In this document: piece by piece, positions 34,934 through 46,310 of the stretch
Layout: each line of letters starts with the position of its first letter
Position numbering within the stretch: position 1 is the stretch's first letter
Source: Deltaproteobacteria bacterium
GTDB lineage: Bacteria > Desulfobacterota > Desulfobacteria > Desulfobacterales > Desulfosarcinaceae
Length of the DNA: 64,000 bases
Assembly: GCA_021824175.1 (NCBI GenBank)
Contig: JAKALP010000009.1
Span: 1 to 64,000 of the forward strand
Reading direction: 5' to 3'
The notes under the pieces: model-generated
The model's input: only the letters and a program-made list of their open reading frames with translations
Told to the model about the DNA's origin: nothing
Database searches by the model: none
Made by a program: the position numbers and the translations under genes

Positions 34934-36319
34934 ATGAAAAGAAGTCCCAAAGTGTTTCTGCTCGATGATGATGAATTGATTGTCTCGATGTTATCCAGGG
35001 CACTGAAGAGCGCCGGCTTTGAGGTCCAGGCGGATACCGACCCCAACGGCTGGATGGGTAAGATCACGACCTTCGCGCCGGATGTGCTGTTGCTCGATAT
35101 CCGCATGCCGGGCCATGACGGCCTGGACATCCTGGGTCAGATCCGGGAAAGGCAGCTCGACATCCAAGTAGTGATGTTGACTTCCGATGACACCGCCGAA
35201 ACAGCCGTCAAGGCCATGAAGCTGGGCGCCGCCGACTATCTGACCAAACCCTTCAACAAAGAAGAGGTCAAGATCGTCATTAACAATGTGATCGAAAAGC
35301 AGCAGCTACAGAAAGAGGTCCATTTCCTGCGCAGGGCCTACGCCAGCATGGTGGATCGGGAGCTCGTCGGTCAATCGGAACCCATCAAACAACTGTTGTC
35401 CCAGGTCGAGCGCATGGCCAAGGCCCAGGTCACCAATATCCTGATTACCGGTGAAAGCGGTGTCGGCAAGGAGGTTCTGGCCCGCTATCTTCACCACTTG
35501 ATGTTTGAAAGCGATTCGTCCGAGCACGCCCCCTTTGTTTCGGTCAACTGCGCGGCCATGCCGGAAACGTTGCTGGAGAGCGAGCTGTTTGGATATGAGA
35601 AGGGCTCCTTCACTGACGCCAAGGCGGAGAAGCAGGGGCTGTTCGAACAAGCTGCCGGCGGTTCGATTCTGCTGGATGAAATCGGCGAGATGAAGTTGGA
35701 GCTGCAGAGCAAGCTGCTGCGCGTGCTGGAAGGGCGCACCATCCGGCGCATCGGCGGCAAGGGTGAAGTGCCCATCAACATCACCGTGATCGCCACCACC
35801 AATAAAAATCTCTCGGAAGCCGTCAAAGCGGGGGAGTTTCGCAAGGATCTTTTCTTCCGCCTGAGTGCTTTTTACCTGCACATCGTGCCGTTGCGGGAGC
35901 GGCGCGAAGACATTCCATTGCTGGCGCGTCATTACCTGGAACATTTCTGCACCAAATACAATAACAAGACCATCAAAGGTTTTTCCCCGGAAGCGGAAGA
36001 TATTTTAATGGCCTCCACCTGGCCCGGCAATGTGCGGGAATTGAAAAATATGGTGGAGCGCATTGTCGTCCTGGAAAACTCGGAAGTCATTCAAGCCCAT
36101 CAGATTCCACGCTGGATCCATTCCGACGCCATGTTCACCGAATCCATACCGGCTACCGGTTTCATGTTGCCCGAAGAGGGTATTGATCTGGAAAACCTGG
36201 AGAAAAGCCTGGTCGTACAGGCGCTGGCCAAGGCTCAAAACAACAAGGCCCTGGCCGCCAAGCTGCTCAACATCAGCTATGACAGTCTGCGCTATCAGGT
36301 GAAGAAGTTCGGTTTATAG
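34934..36319 (+). CDS. NtrC-family sigma-54-dependent response regulator
   Basis: 461 residues: receiver domain with phospho-acceptor Asp near 55 (VLLLDIRMPG), AAA+ domain with Walker A GESGVGKE (about 173-180), the sigma-54 contact loop as GSFTDA (consensus GAFTGA), Walker B LLDEIGEM, and a C-terminal Fis-type helix-turn-helix (NNKALAAKLLNISYDSLRYQVKKF). It is the cognate partner of the upstream heme-motif kinase. The nearby sigma-54 promoters and the three-site array in the cytochrome intergenic region are its likely targets. GAFTDA-like loops are known to me from other active family members, so the change is not evidence of inactivity. Confidence 0.93.
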   Translation: MKRSPKVFLLDDDELIVSMLSRALKSAGFEVQADTDPNGWMGKITTFAPDVLLLDIRMPGHDGLDILGQIRERQLDIQVVMLTSDDTAETAVKAMKLGAADYLTKPFNKEEVKIVINNVIEKQQLQKEVHFLRRAYASMVDRELVGQSEPIKQLLSQVERMAKAQVTNILITGESGVGKEVLARYLHHLMFESDSSEHAPFVSVNCAAMPETLLESELFGYEKGSFTDAKAEKQGLFEQAAGGSILLDEIGEMKLELQSKLLRVLEGRTIRRIGGKGEVPINITVIATTNKNLSEAVKAGEFRKDLFFRLSAFYLHIVPLRERREDIPLLARHYLEHFCTKYNNKTIKGFSPEAEDILMASTWPGNVRELKNMVERIVVLENSEVIQAHQIPRWIHSDAMFTESIPATGFMLPEEGIDLENLEKSLVVQALAKAQNNKALAAKLLNISYDSLRYQVKKFGL

Positions 36320-36464
36320 AAGCCATTTCAACGCCTCCCCTCGGGCTCAAATCCTTGGCTGGACCAAAAGGATCAATCCTTAACATACTTCATGTATGCC
36401 GGCGGTTGAACCTTGCGGTCCGCCGCGGCCTTAAACCCGATGGAAGTTATTGAAATGGCTTCTG
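36318..36464. repeat. nested-palindrome intergenic element, copy 1
   Basis: Outer arms of 14 bp (AGAAGCCATTTCAA at 36318-36331 and its complement at 36451-36464) enclose nested inner pairs: GGACC/GGTCC (36361-36365 and 36417-36421) and a core CATAC-ttcat-GTATG (36384-36398). It begins at the stop codon of the response regulator gene and lies between converging genes. A related element is at 62374. Confidence 0.65.
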
Positions 36465-36476
36465 CGCGCAAGCCCG

Positions 36477-37616
36477 CTATTTGTTGCCGATGGTTTTAAC
36501 CGCCAACTCCACCATCTGGCGGGCCATGGCGTGGGCCGTGTTGACCTTGCCCCAGTCGAAGAAGAAGACGCCGTCATCGCCCTGGTTGTAGCTTTTGGCG
36601 GTCCATACCACCCGCCGGCTCTGGCGTTCGATAATTTGGGCGGCGAAATCGACCTTGGCGCTGCCGTAAGGGCCTTGGTAGTCCTGATAATCCAGCACTC
36701 TTCCATTGAGAATCAGATCGGCCTTCAGCTCGTGAAAGATCAAATCGGCATTGGCCAGCGATAAGCCATCGTCCATGATGATGCGCATATCCAGCAAAGT
36801 CTGGCGGACAACGCCGGGCTCGATGACTTCGATGTTATTGTGGCTGAGCAGGGCCTTGGCAAAATGCAGGGCCATGAAGTCATCGGCATGGGCTCTTTGG
36901 CTGAGGTTGTAGAAGGGAATTACAGCCACCCGGTATTTTTGGTCCGGCGCCATGAACGGTTTCTGGTAGATCTTTTTGGGACCAAACTTCTTCATTTGGG
37001 TTCGAGAGCAATCGCCACGGGCGTTGTCAGCGGCCAGGTGGGCGGTTAATGATTCCGCGAGATATTCAATGGCCTTTTGCTGCAGTTGGCGGGGGTCGGT
37101 AATCATGCCAAGGTCCAGCAGCCCAGGCGAATCATCGCCGGACAGACCGATGCCATTGATCCAGAGTATTTTTGATCCTTCACCAGTAGCAATCAAACGG
37201 CTGAAAATGGAGAACTTCGGCGGGTTAGAATTGCTATAGAGCTCAATGGTCGTCACCAGCACGGCCGCCGCGCCAGCCTCTTGCCGGAAGATCGCGGCGG
37301 TGGCGCTGTCCAGGCCGCCCAAATACCGCATGCGGTGTTTATCGACGAGGGTTTTGATCTGTTGCTCGTTGATCAGGTTTAGCCCGCCCTGGTTCAGGCG
37401 GTTGCGCAGGGCTTGACCAATTTCTTCAACGGGCGCCGGCGCGCCGCTTAAATTGACCGCTGGCAGGATCGCAATTTTGAATTCCGTGGCAGGCCCAGTG
37501 ACCGGCTCGGCCGGTTCAGCGGGCAAGGCCCGTTTGCCCGCGCAATTCAACGGTCCGGCCAGGGTCAGGCTGAGAAAGAGAATCAGTTTAACGCAGTAGC
37601 TTTTTGATAAGGTCAT
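36477..37616 (-). CDS. putative envelope protein with two CsgG/TolB-like domains
   Basis: 379 residues with an N-terminal signal-like helix (about 8-24, possible but atypical lipobox ending at Cys25). Two alpha/beta segments begin FKIAILPAVNLSGAPA (about 47) and YRVAVIPFYNLSQRAH (about 228), the pattern of the N-terminal domain of TolB/CsgG/LpoB-like lipoproteins. Each is followed by 'I-I-x-x-R-V/I-W' strands near its end. So it looks like an internal duplication. Overlaps the preceding related lipoprotein gene by 29 bases. Function unknown; CsgG-like proteins assemble envelope or export complexes. Confidence 0.65.
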   Translation of the reverse strand: MTLSKSYCVKLILFLSLTLAGPLNCAGKRALPAEPAEPVTGPATEFKIAILPAVNLSGAPAPVEEIGQALRNRLNQGGLNLINEQQIKTLVDKHRMRYLGGLDSATAAIFRQEAGAAAVLVTTIELYSNSNPPKFSIFSRLIATGEGSKILWINGIGLSGDDSPGLLDLGMITDPRQLQQKAIEYLAESLTAHLAADNARGDCSRTQMKKFGPKKIYQKPFMAPDQKYRVAVIPFYNLSQRAHADDFMALHFAKALLSHNNIEVIEPGVVRQTLLDMRIIMDDGLSLANADLIFHELKADLILNGRVLDYQDYQGPYGSAKVDFAAQIIERQSRRVVWTAKSYNQGDDGVFFFDWGKVNTAHAMARQMVELAVKTIGNK

Positions 37617-38175
37617 TGACAGCCGCTTCGGTCACATCGTTCATGGGTCTGCCCCCACCGCCGAACAGACGGTCCCATATGCTGATGCCGCCCTGGGTGG
37701 TGTTCGCGGACCATACTATCTTGCGCGTCTCTTTTTCGATCATCTCCATGCTGACGGAAATTACATTGGCGGTGGTGGTCCCTGAACGGACCGCGCCATA
37801 TTCTCTTAACACGCCGGTGATGATCGCATCGGCCTTCAGAATAGCGGCGATTTTTGCGATATCATCAGTGGAAGGGGCTGTGGGATTTTGGATCTCCGCG
37901 CGTGAAATGGCCCTGGCCACCTCGCCGGCCGGAATTACATAAACCACGCCGGTAGAAAGCAATGCCGTCATGAAAGTGTTGCGCACCCTTTCGGCGGCCA
38001 GCTGGTCCTCGGTCAGATTTGTAAAAGGCAGGACCGCGATGTTGTGCAGCGTTGAAAAATCGGTATTGGCATCATGGTATTTGTTCGGTGCATGGAAGGC
38101 GCACGATGCCAAGGCAACGCCAATAACTATCAGGCAGTAAATTTTAGCAGTATTGCGTGTTCGAAATGCCAGCAT
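37588..38175 (-). CDS. CsgG/GNA1162-like lipoprotein
   Basis: 195 residues from the ATG at 38175 (AAAGGA upstream). The signal peptide ends in a good lipobox, VALASC, so it should be lipid-anchored. The domain reads NIAVLPFTNLTEDQLAAERVRNTFMTALL ... VVYVIPAGEV ... KADAIITGVLREYGA ... KIVWSANTTQGG, the classic pattern of the GNA1162/CsgG/LpoB fold. It heads a two-gene unit with the larger relative at 36477. No function can be assigned with certainty. Confidence 0.75.
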   Translation of the reverse strand: MLAFRTRNTAKIYCLIVIGVALASCAFHAPNKYHDANTDFSTLHNIAVLPFTNLTEDQLAAERVRNTFMTALLSTGVVYVIPAGEVARAISRAEIQNPTAPSTDDIAKIAAILKADAIITGVLREYGAVRSGTTTANVISVSMEMIEKETRKIVWSANTTQGGISIWDRLFGGGGRPMNDVTEAAVNDLIKKLLR

Positions 38176-38357
38176 AATTGTTTTCCTTTGGCGGCGGGAG
38201 CTCTCAATTTCAAATGTGTTGCATATACCGTGTTTTACGCGAACAATCAAAAAAGATTTTCATTTACAGGGTAAATAACTCATTGATTTTATACTAAATC
38301 CGAAAATTTTATAACTATTTGAAAAATATAGCAAAAAAATGGTTAAGGATCTCTTGA

Positions 38358-40358
<2,001 letters not shown>

Positions 40359-40396
40359 AAGCAATTGGGGTTCAGTTGCGATGGCAAACGATTTTG

Positions 40397-40466
40397 CTCA
40401 TCCGTGTTATCCGTGTAATCCGTGGTCAATTTTTTTACCACGGATTACACGGATAACACGGATGAG
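40397..40466. repeat. 30-bp perfect inverted repeat between parE and parC
   Basis: Arms 40397-40426 and 40437-40466 are perfectly complementary over 30 bp around a ten-base T-rich loop. Each arm is built from CATCCGTGTTATCCGTGTAA-like direct subrepeats ('ATCCGTG'). This belongs to a widespread intergenic repeat type; as RNA it would form a very stable hairpin between the two coding regions. Confidence 0.85.
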
Positions 40467-40498
40467 CCCAAAAGCAATACTTTATAGGTAGAAAATAG

Positions 40499-42739
40499 AT
40501 GACCCAAGCCGACTTTCAGACCGAAACCATTCCCATCGAAGTATTCAGCGAACAGTCCTACTTAAATTATGCCATGTACGTCATCATGGACCGGGCCCTG
40601 CCGTTTCTCGGCGACGGCCTCAAGCCCGTGCACCGGCGCATCCTCTACGCCATGTCCGAGCTGGGCCTGAGCGCGCCGGCCAAGTTTAAGAAGGCAGCCC
40701 GTACCATCGGTGATGTGCTGGGCAAGTTCCACCCCCATGGCGACACGGCCTGCTACGAAGCCATGGTGCTCATGGCCCAGCCCTTTTCCTATCGCTATCC
40801 GCTCATCGAAGGGCAAGGCAACTGGGGCTCCATCGATGACCCCAAATCCTTTGCCGCCATGCGCTACACCGAAGCACGGCTGTCGCCTTACGCTGAATTG
40901 CTTCTCTCAGAACTGGGCATGGGTACGGTGGAGTGGGGCCCCAATTTCGACGGCACCCTGGACGAGCCCCTGTTTTTGCCGGCCCGGCTGCCCAATGTAC
41001 TGCTCAACGGCGGCAGCGGCATTGCCGTGGGCATGGCCACCGATATCCCGCCCCATAATATGAATGAGATCATCGCGGCCTGCATCCACCTGCTGGACAA
41101 TCCCAAGGCCACGGTGGAAGAACTCTGCCAGCATGTCAAAGGCCCGGATTATCCCGCGGGCGCTGAGATTATCACGGCAGCCGAAGAGATTGTCGCAATC
41201 TACCGCCAGGGAACGGGCTCCATCCGCATGCGGGCCGTATGGCAGCGGGAAAACGGCGATATTGTCATCAGCGCCTTGCCTTATCAGGTTTCGCCCACGA
41301 AAGTCATCGAGCAGATTGCCCAGCAGATGCAGCAGAAACTGCTGCCCATGGTGGCGGACGTGCGCGACGAGGGCGACAGCGATGCGCCGGTGCGCGTGGT
41401 CATCACGCCGCGCTCCAACCGCGTGGATGTGGATGAGCTGATGTCCCATCTCTTTGCCACCACCAGCCTGGAAAACAGTTACAAAGTCAACATGAACATG
41501 ATCGGCAGCGGAAGAAAACCCCAGGTGGCGGGGCTTGGCCGAATCCTCGATGAATGGCTGGAGTTCCGCAAGCAGGTCGTGCGGCGGCGCCTGGAGCATC
41601 GTTTGGCGCAGGTTTTAGACCGCCTGCACGTGCTGGCCGGCCTGCTGATCGCATTTTCAAACCTGGATAAGATCATCAAAATCATCCGGGCCAGCGACGA
41701 CCCCAAGCCGGAGCTGATGAAAGCCTTCAAGCTCAGCGAGCGTCAGGCCGAAGCCATCTTGCAGTTGCGGCTGCGGCAGTTGGCCCGCCTGGAGGAAGAA
41801 AAGCTAAAGAAAGAAGCAAAAGAGCTTGCGGCTGAAAAAGAAGAAATTGAAAAAGTACTCTCTTCGGCCACGCGGCTGAAGAATCTGATCAAAAAGGAGT
41901 TGATGGCGGACGGCAAAAAATTCGGCGACGACCGGCGCACCCGCATCGTGGCGCGCGCCGAAGCCAAGGCCATCTCAAAAACCGAATTGACACCGGTGGA
42001 GCCCGTCACCGTGATCTTGTCCAAGATGGGATGGGTGCGCACCGCCAAAGGTCACGATATCCAGCCCGCCGAACTCATCTACAAAGCCGGCGACGAATTT
42101 CTCTCCGCGGCCGCTGGCCGCAACAACCAGACCGCCATCTTCATGGATTCCAATGGGCGCACCTATGCGGCCGATCCTAACACCTTTCCCACGGCGCGCG
42201 GCTATGGCATTCCCCTGACCGGCCTCTTCACCATCGACTCCGGCACCCATTTCATTTCAGTGCTGATGGCCGAACCCGAGCAAAAAGTGATCGTGGCCAG
42301 CACCGCCGGCTACGGCTTCATCAGCACCGTGCAGGAGATGTATACCCGCAACACCAAGGGCAAGACCTTCCTGAATCTGCCCGAGGGCGCCCAGCCGCTG
42401 CCGCCCGTTCTCCTGACCAGCCAGGTAGAAGAGTTTCAGATCGTGGCCATCACCCAGCAGGGCCGACTGCTGGCCTTTGGTATTGCTGCACTGGCTCAAA
42501 TGCCCAAAGGTAAGGGCAACAAAATCATCCACGTGCAGAGCAAGAATTTAAAGGCTGGCGCGGACAGCCTCAGCTTCATTGCGTGCCTGGGCAGCCAGCA
42601 GAAATTGATCATCGCTGCCGGCAAGCGCACCTTCACCCTGACCCCCGAAATGCTCAAAGAGTTCTGCGGCGAGCGCGGCGCCAGGGGAAGTAAACTGCCG
42701 CGGGGGTTTCAGAATGTGTCGGGTGTCAGCATAGAGTAG
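40499..42739 (+). CDS. parC: DNA topoisomerase IV subunit A
   Basis: DNA-cleaving subunit of topoisomerase IV. 746 residues. The winged-helix region contains the catalytic tyrosine in [11 protein letters not shown] and the family motifs [50 protein letters not shown] coiled-coil arm (about 440-475, [24 protein letters not shown]) precedes a C-terminal beta-pinwheel that is shorter than in GyrA and lacks a GyrA box, supporting ParC. Follows parE. Confidence 0.92.
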   Translation: MTQADFQTETIPIEVFSEQSYLNYAMYVIMDRALPFLGDGLKPVHRRILYAMSELGLSAPAKFKKAARTIGDVLGKFHPHGDTACYEAMVLMAQPFSYRYPLIEGQGNWGSIDDPKSFAAMRYTEARLSPYAELLLSELGMGTVEWGPNFDGTLDEPLFLPARLPNVLLNGGSGIAVGMATDIPPHNMNEIIAACIHLLDNPKATVEELCQHVKGPDYPAGAEIITAAEEIVAIYRQGTGSIRMRAVWQRENGDIVISALPYQVSPTKVIEQIAQQMQQKLLPMVADVRDEGDSDAPVRVVITPRSNRVDVDELMSHLFATTSLENSYKVNMNMIGSGRKPQVAGLGRILDEWLEFRKQVVRRRLEHRLAQVLDRLHVLAGLLIAFSNLDKIIKIIRASDDPKPELMKAFKLSERQAEAILQLRLRQLARLEEEKLKKEAKELAAEKEEIEKVLSSATRLKNLIKKELMADGKKFGDDRRTRIVARAEAKAISKTELTPVEPVTVILSKMGWVRTAKGHDIQPAELIYKAGDEFLSAAAGRNNQTAIFMDSNGRTYAADPNTFPTARGYGIPLTGLFTIDSGTHFISVLMAEPEQKVIVASTAGYGFISTVQEMYTRNTKGKTFLNLPEGAQPLPPVLLTSQVEEFQIVAITQQGRLLAFGIAALAQMPKGKGNKIIHVQSKNLKAGADSLSFIACLGSQQKLIIAAGKRTFTLTPEMLKEFCGERGARGSKLPRGFQNVSGVSIE

Positions 42740-42950
42740 AAGCGATTGCAAAACCAATCAATCCACGGGTGTCCCTTAGTCGGCAATATCATTAGCTTAG
42801 GAATCGATAAAATCTTACTCGTACTCAGCGAAGCAGTACTCGTACGCGTACTCGATATTGATGAGGGTGATCGCGATAAAATTTTGTCTGTTATGGGCAG
42901 AATTTTCCGTGGTGGGCGCTGATCTTTTTGGAAGGGATGACCGGTGCCAA
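42740..42950. repeat. intergenic stretch with TACTCG-type simple repeats
   Basis: No gene. Bases about 42810-42865 contain repeated ACTCGTACTC / GTACTCGTACGCG units, a low-complexity motif of a kind often seen between genes in this bacterial group. No promoter or terminator for parC recognised here. Confidence 0.45.
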
Positions 42951-42979
42951 ATAAAAAGGGCCGCTTTGAAGAGCGGCCC
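42951..42979 (-). terminator. intrinsic terminator downstream of the tRNA remnant
   Basis: Minus-strand GGGCCGCT / AGCGGCCC hairpin with a short loop followed by TTTTT. It lies just beyond the 3' CCA end of the tRNA-like remnant. Confidence 0.8.
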
Positions 42980-42992
42980 GTAATTTCTTGTT

Positions 42993-43062
42993 TGGTGATC
43001 CCAAGGGGATTCGAACCCCTGTTATCCCGCTTGGGAAGCGGGATGTTCTAACCGTTCCAGAC
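42993..43062 (-). pseudogene. tRNA remnant with Gly(CCC) anticodon arm
   Basis: On the minus strand a CCA end, acceptor 3' strand and T arm identical to tRNA-Glu (32 bases) are followed, 5'-ward, by a perfect anticodon arm CCCGC-TTCCCAA-GCGGG (anticodon CCC, glycine) and a D-arm-like GTCTGGAACGGTTAGAAC. The bases where the 5' acceptor strand should be do not pair with TGGGATC. I read it as a broken or chimeric tRNA, possibly a leftover attachment site. Confidence 0.6.
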
Positions 43063-43089
43063 AGAAAGAGCCACCCGATTGGGCAGCTC
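43061..43089 (-). terminator. candidate original tRNA-Glu terminator
   Basis: Minus-strand GAGCUGCCC-AAUC-GGGUGGCUC (nine pairs, two G-U) followed by UUUCUGU. Its position just beyond the tRNA-derived direct repeat suggests it ended tRNA-Glu transcription before the element inserted. Confidence 0.5.
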
Positions 43090-43101
43090 AGTTTTTCTCT
43101 T

Positions 43102-43150
43102 TTGGTGATCCCAAGGGGATTCGAACCCCTGTTACTGGCGTGAGAGGCCA
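43102..43150. repeat. left attachment site (49-bp direct repeat)
   Basis: Identical over 49 bp to 52339-52387, which is the 3' half of tRNA-Glu(CTC) from the anticodon stem through CCA. Similarity ends abruptly at 43151. Together with the adjacent integrase gene this marks the left boundary of an integrated element. Confidence 0.88.
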
Positions 43151-43267
43151 TCAATGTATATTTACCGCTTCATCCTTGTCTATCATTAAAGTCTTATAAA
43201 TAGGCTGTTTTCACAACATTTATTATAATCGAACTTACCTTCGAATACCTTGACTTTTATTTTGTGT

Positions 43268-43305
43268 GTGGGGTATAGTGTGGGGAATAGACAAACTCCC
43301 CACAC
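43268..43305. promoter_or_regulatory. putative integrase arm-binding sites, left end
   Basis: GTGGGGTATAGTGTGGGGA (43268-43286) contains two GTGGGG units; TCCCCACAC (43297-43305) is the exact inverted copy of GTGTGGGGA (43278-43286), ten bases apart. The same 19-mer recurs at 52259-52277 in the same orientation near the other end. Confidence 0.6.
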
Positions 43306-43319
43306 CATAGAGGTGCATT

Positions 43320-44513
43320 ATGCCAGCCCTAAAAAGATTCAAAACCAAGTATCAGGGTATCTATTACATCGAAGCCAAGGCGGTTGGGTCCAATAAGGCC
43401 GAGAAGGTTTTTTATCTGCGGTACCGCAGGGGCGGTAAGCTGGTCGAGGAAAAGGCCGGGCGCCAATTTCAGGATGACATGACGGCAGCCAGAGCAGCGC
43501 AGATCCGCGCGCGCCGAATTGCCGGGGATGAGTTATCGAATACGGGGAAAAGAGCAGTAATCCGAGCAGAGAAAGCCGCAGAGGCCGGGAAATGGACCAT
43601 TGACAGACTGTTTGATGCCTACATGGAAAGCCGCGCCGAAAATGAGGCCAGGGGCATCGATAAGTTGAGATACAACAAGCACCTGAAAACGGCCTTTGGA
43701 TCAAAGGAGCCCTGTGAATTGATTCCTCTGGATATAGATAGGATGAGAATCCACCTGTTAAAGAAGTTATCGCCCCAAAGCGTCAAACACGTGTTGAATC
43801 TGCTCACCTGGATAGTCAATTATGGGGTCAAAAAGAATTTATGTGCGGGGATTGCTTTTCACATTTCAAAGCCCCCAGTCAACAACTTGAGAACCGAGGA
43901 CCTTACCGACAGCCAGCTTAAGGCCTTGCTGAAAGCCATTGATGAAGATTCCAACATCCAGATTCAGAACCTCATGCGATTGGCTTTATGTACGGGCATG
44001 CGCCGGGGTGAGCTGTTTAAACTCAAATGGGAGCATATTGATTTTGATAGGGGCTTTATCAACATAGTCGACCCCAAGGGGGGCATTGACCAAAAGATAC
44101 CCCTTAATGCTGTTGCGCGTGAAATCCTGGAGAAACATGAACGGCCCAAATTTAAGGTGCCGGGGAATGAAGAGCGATTTGTTGAAAGCCCCTATGTCTT
44201 TCCAGGCAACAACGGCAAGCATAGGGTGAGCGCCCAGGCCGGGACCAACAGAATCAAAAAGGCTGCCGGGCTGCCAAAAGACTTCCGGCCGCTCCATGGG
44301 CTACGACATGCTTACGCGTCTATGCTGGCAAGTTCGGGCCAGGTAGACCTTTATCAGCTTCAGCGGTTGCTTACCCATAAAGACAGCCGCATGACCATGC
44401 GATATGCTCATCTTCGCGATCAGGCGCTAAGACGAGCTTCAGACGTAGCCGCTGACATTCTCGGGAGTGCAAGGCCGACCGAGGGCGAGAAGAAGGAAAG
44501 CAACGTGGCGTAG
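43320..44513 (+). CDS. int: tyrosine site-specific integrase
   Basis: 397 residues. N-terminal arm-binding region (to about 100), core-binding SAM-like domain (about 100-190) and catalytic domain with Arg in LCTGMRRGELFKLKW (about 228), HGLRH (His325/Arg328 region), the HK of LTHKDSRMTMRYAHL and a nucleophile Tyr near 362. GAGGTG precedes the ATG. Located 170 bases from the left attachment repeat, as usual for tRNA-targeting elements; it should carry out integration into and excision from tRNA-Glu. Confidence 0.95.
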   Translation: MPALKRFKTKYQGIYYIEAKAVGSNKAEKVFYLRYRRGGKLVEEKAGRQFQDDMTAARAAQIRARRIAGDELSNTGKRAVIRAEKAAEAGKWTIDRLFDAYMESRAENEARGIDKLRYNKHLKTAFGSKEPCELIPLDIDRMRIHLLKKLSPQSVKHVLNLLTWIVNYGVKKNLCAGIAFHISKPPVNNLRTEDLTDSQLKALLKAIDEDSNIQIQNLMRLALCTGMRRGELFKLKWEHIDFDRGFINIVDPKGGIDQKIPLNAVAREILEKHERPKFKVPGNEERFVESPYVFPGNNGKHRVSAQAGTNRIKKAAGLPKDFRPLHGLRHAYASMLASSGQVDLYQLQRLLTHKDSRMTMRYAHLRDQALRRASDVAADILGSARPTEGEKKESNVA

Positions 44514-44611
44514 TCTTAATATTGGGGCATAGGTGGACGCACCGAAAAGCCGAATCCGCAACGGCCTGGCCCCAACCTTAATAAATGCGGGTACCATTAG
44601 CGGAGATGGAT

Positions 44612-46189
44612 ATGAAGGTTGTCACAGACCAAAATATTTTGGAAGAAATCATCCTTAAGGCTCGCGCTAATCAATTTATAGATGAAATTCAACTACCTGG
44701 TTTATTGGCTATTGATCCTCAATATGACAGCATTCTTCCAGTATTATGGAAAAGGTTTGAATTGGGCAAACGGAAAAGCATGCCTGATATAACAACCATA
44801 GACGGTAGGGCAAAGGCTTGGTGGAATTTAATTTGCAGATGGACCACCGGCACCATTGCCGGAGTGCCTGGCCCACCTATATGCATGCTGCCTTGGCGAT
44901 CTGGTAAATCAGGATGGATTGACTTAATAGATTTGAAGGACTTTTTTCACAAATGGGAAATTCCCCTCCCGAGGTCGCTATATGAAAAGCATGAGATAAA
45001 GCGCGACCCGTTTATAGAAGAAGCTCTTTGGGAAAAACATATAGATCCTATTATAAAGGCACACAACCTCAAGACAATTAATGGGGAGTATTTTGAATAT
45101 CAATTCATTGAAAAATGCATCGATACTGCTGCCGTTGATCGCATGTTGCGAAAAACTATGATGATCTGTTTGAATATACTTTTCCCAAAGCCTGAAACGC
45201 TGCAAAACCGGCCTTTTTCTGGTGAACCGAATTGCTTATATGGTGGTGAAGACGACTTTATTAAAGCAATTATGTGGCGCCTGCGGGATGCTCAAGAAGG
45301 TCCCCAAAAATTCGCTTTAAAAAGCGGTGGGGAGATTGATCTTAGGGATGTTTTTAGGGACTTTCTTGATTCCATTTTCAACGAAGGAACCTTGCCAGAA
45401 TTTTTGGCGTTGCTGCATTTTGAGTTGCTACCTCTTCTGCCGACTATCAATGTAAAAACAACTTCCAAAGCACCGCCCCCTATAAATCCAGCACGCGGAG
45501 GTGGAGGGGTGCACCGATATATAGAACCAAAGCCCAATTATAATTATTGGGTAAAGTTCTCCTATTGGTCACTGTCCGAAGCTTCATGCCTTATTTGCGC
45601 CTGTGACCCCAAGCATGAAGAGAAAACCAGAACATCAGGGGCACGCCTCAACTCTAAATTAAAAGCAAGGGTTGACGACACATTTGAAATAATTCACCGG
45701 GCATATGAATCACATGAATTTAAGACGCCAAATAACATCTTCGATAAAAAATGTGTTGCGCCTGATGAGATATTGAAATGGGCAGTCAAAAAAGGGATTG
45801 AGCCACCGAACCAATTAAGGGATCTGATCCTCAATATACGAGCTAAGCAGAACACCGAAAGCCTATTGCAGCAATGCCCTAACGATCCCATAAATGAAAG
45901 CCAAAGAAACATGGATCTGGGGGATGATGAACTACTAAGCACGCTAGGCAAAAATGGCGCTGAGAAACGTTGGAAAGCCTACAAAAAATTGAAGGAAGAG
46001 GCTTGCAAGATGGCTGATGAAAAATGGAAAAATGGCGAGGAAGCATTACATGACGCAATGACGGTGTACCTCATTGGGCGAAATGAGTTTAAAAAACTCA
46101 AGCCGTTTAGGAAGGCCCTTTTGAAGGCAATTAAAGAAGTTGCACACAAGTATAACAGGGTCAGAGGTATTAAAAAAAAGGCCGAATAA
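44612..46189 (+). CDS. uncharacterised 525-residue element protein
   Basis: I do not recognise this protein. No signal peptide or membrane helix. The C-terminal 100 residues are strongly helical and Lys/Glu-rich (AEKRWKAYKKLKEEACKMADEKW; FKKLKPFRKALLKAIKEV). A CxxC pair (CLICAC near residue 330) and a glycine-rich RGGGGVHRY segment are visible in the middle. Codon use is more AT-rich than the chromosome flanks. Start chosen at 44612 with GGAG six bases upstream; frames also open to 44585. Lies between the integrase and AlpA-like genes. Confidence 0.7.
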   Translation: MKVVTDQNILEEIILKARANQFIDEIQLPGLLAIDPQYDSILPVLWKRFELGKRKSMPDITTIDGRAKAWWNLICRWTTGTIAGVPGPPICMLPWRSGKSGWIDLIDLKDFFHKWEIPLPRSLYEKHEIKRDPFIEEALWEKHIDPIIKAHNLKTINGEYFEYQFIEKCIDTAAVDRMLRKTMMICLNILFPKPETLQNRPFSGEPNCLYGGEDDFIKAIMWRLRDAQEGPQKFALKSGGEIDLRDVFRDFLDSIFNEGTLPEFLALLHFELLPLLPTINVKTTSKAPPPINPARGGGGVHRYIEPKPNYNYWVKFSYWSLSEASCLICACDPKHEEKTRTSGARLNSKLKARVDDTFEIIHRAYESHEFKTPNNIFDKKCVAPDEILKWAVKKGIEPPNQLRDLILNIRAKQNTESLLQQCPNDPINESQRNMDLGDDELLSTLGKNGAEKRWKAYKKLKEEACKMADEKWKNGEEALHDAMTVYLIGRNEFKKLKPFRKALLKAIKEVAHKYNRVRGIKKKAE

Positions 46190-46310
46190 AACCCCGTGCG
46201 ATAGGCCTATCACCCCACCTTATGGTGCATCCCCCCACCTTTCGGGAGCCTCCGAAAATTGCGATAGTTAACCCAGTAAGCAATAAATAACTATCAAATA
46301 GGAGGCATCA
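46190..46310 (+). promoter_or_regulatory. leader of the replication gene cluster
   Basis: Contains CACCCCACCTTATGGTGCATCC-like and CCCCCACCTTTCGGGAG-like short repeats (CCCCACCTT twice, 24 bases apart at about 46212 and 46234) followed by AT-rich sequence and the AGGAGG site for the AlpA-like gene. Could be a regulatory region; motif-level evidence only. Confidence 0.35.

Noticed and set aside
42891-43154. An 87-residue protein on the minus strand
   Set aside because: It is a read-through of the tRNA remnant, attachment repeat and terminators.
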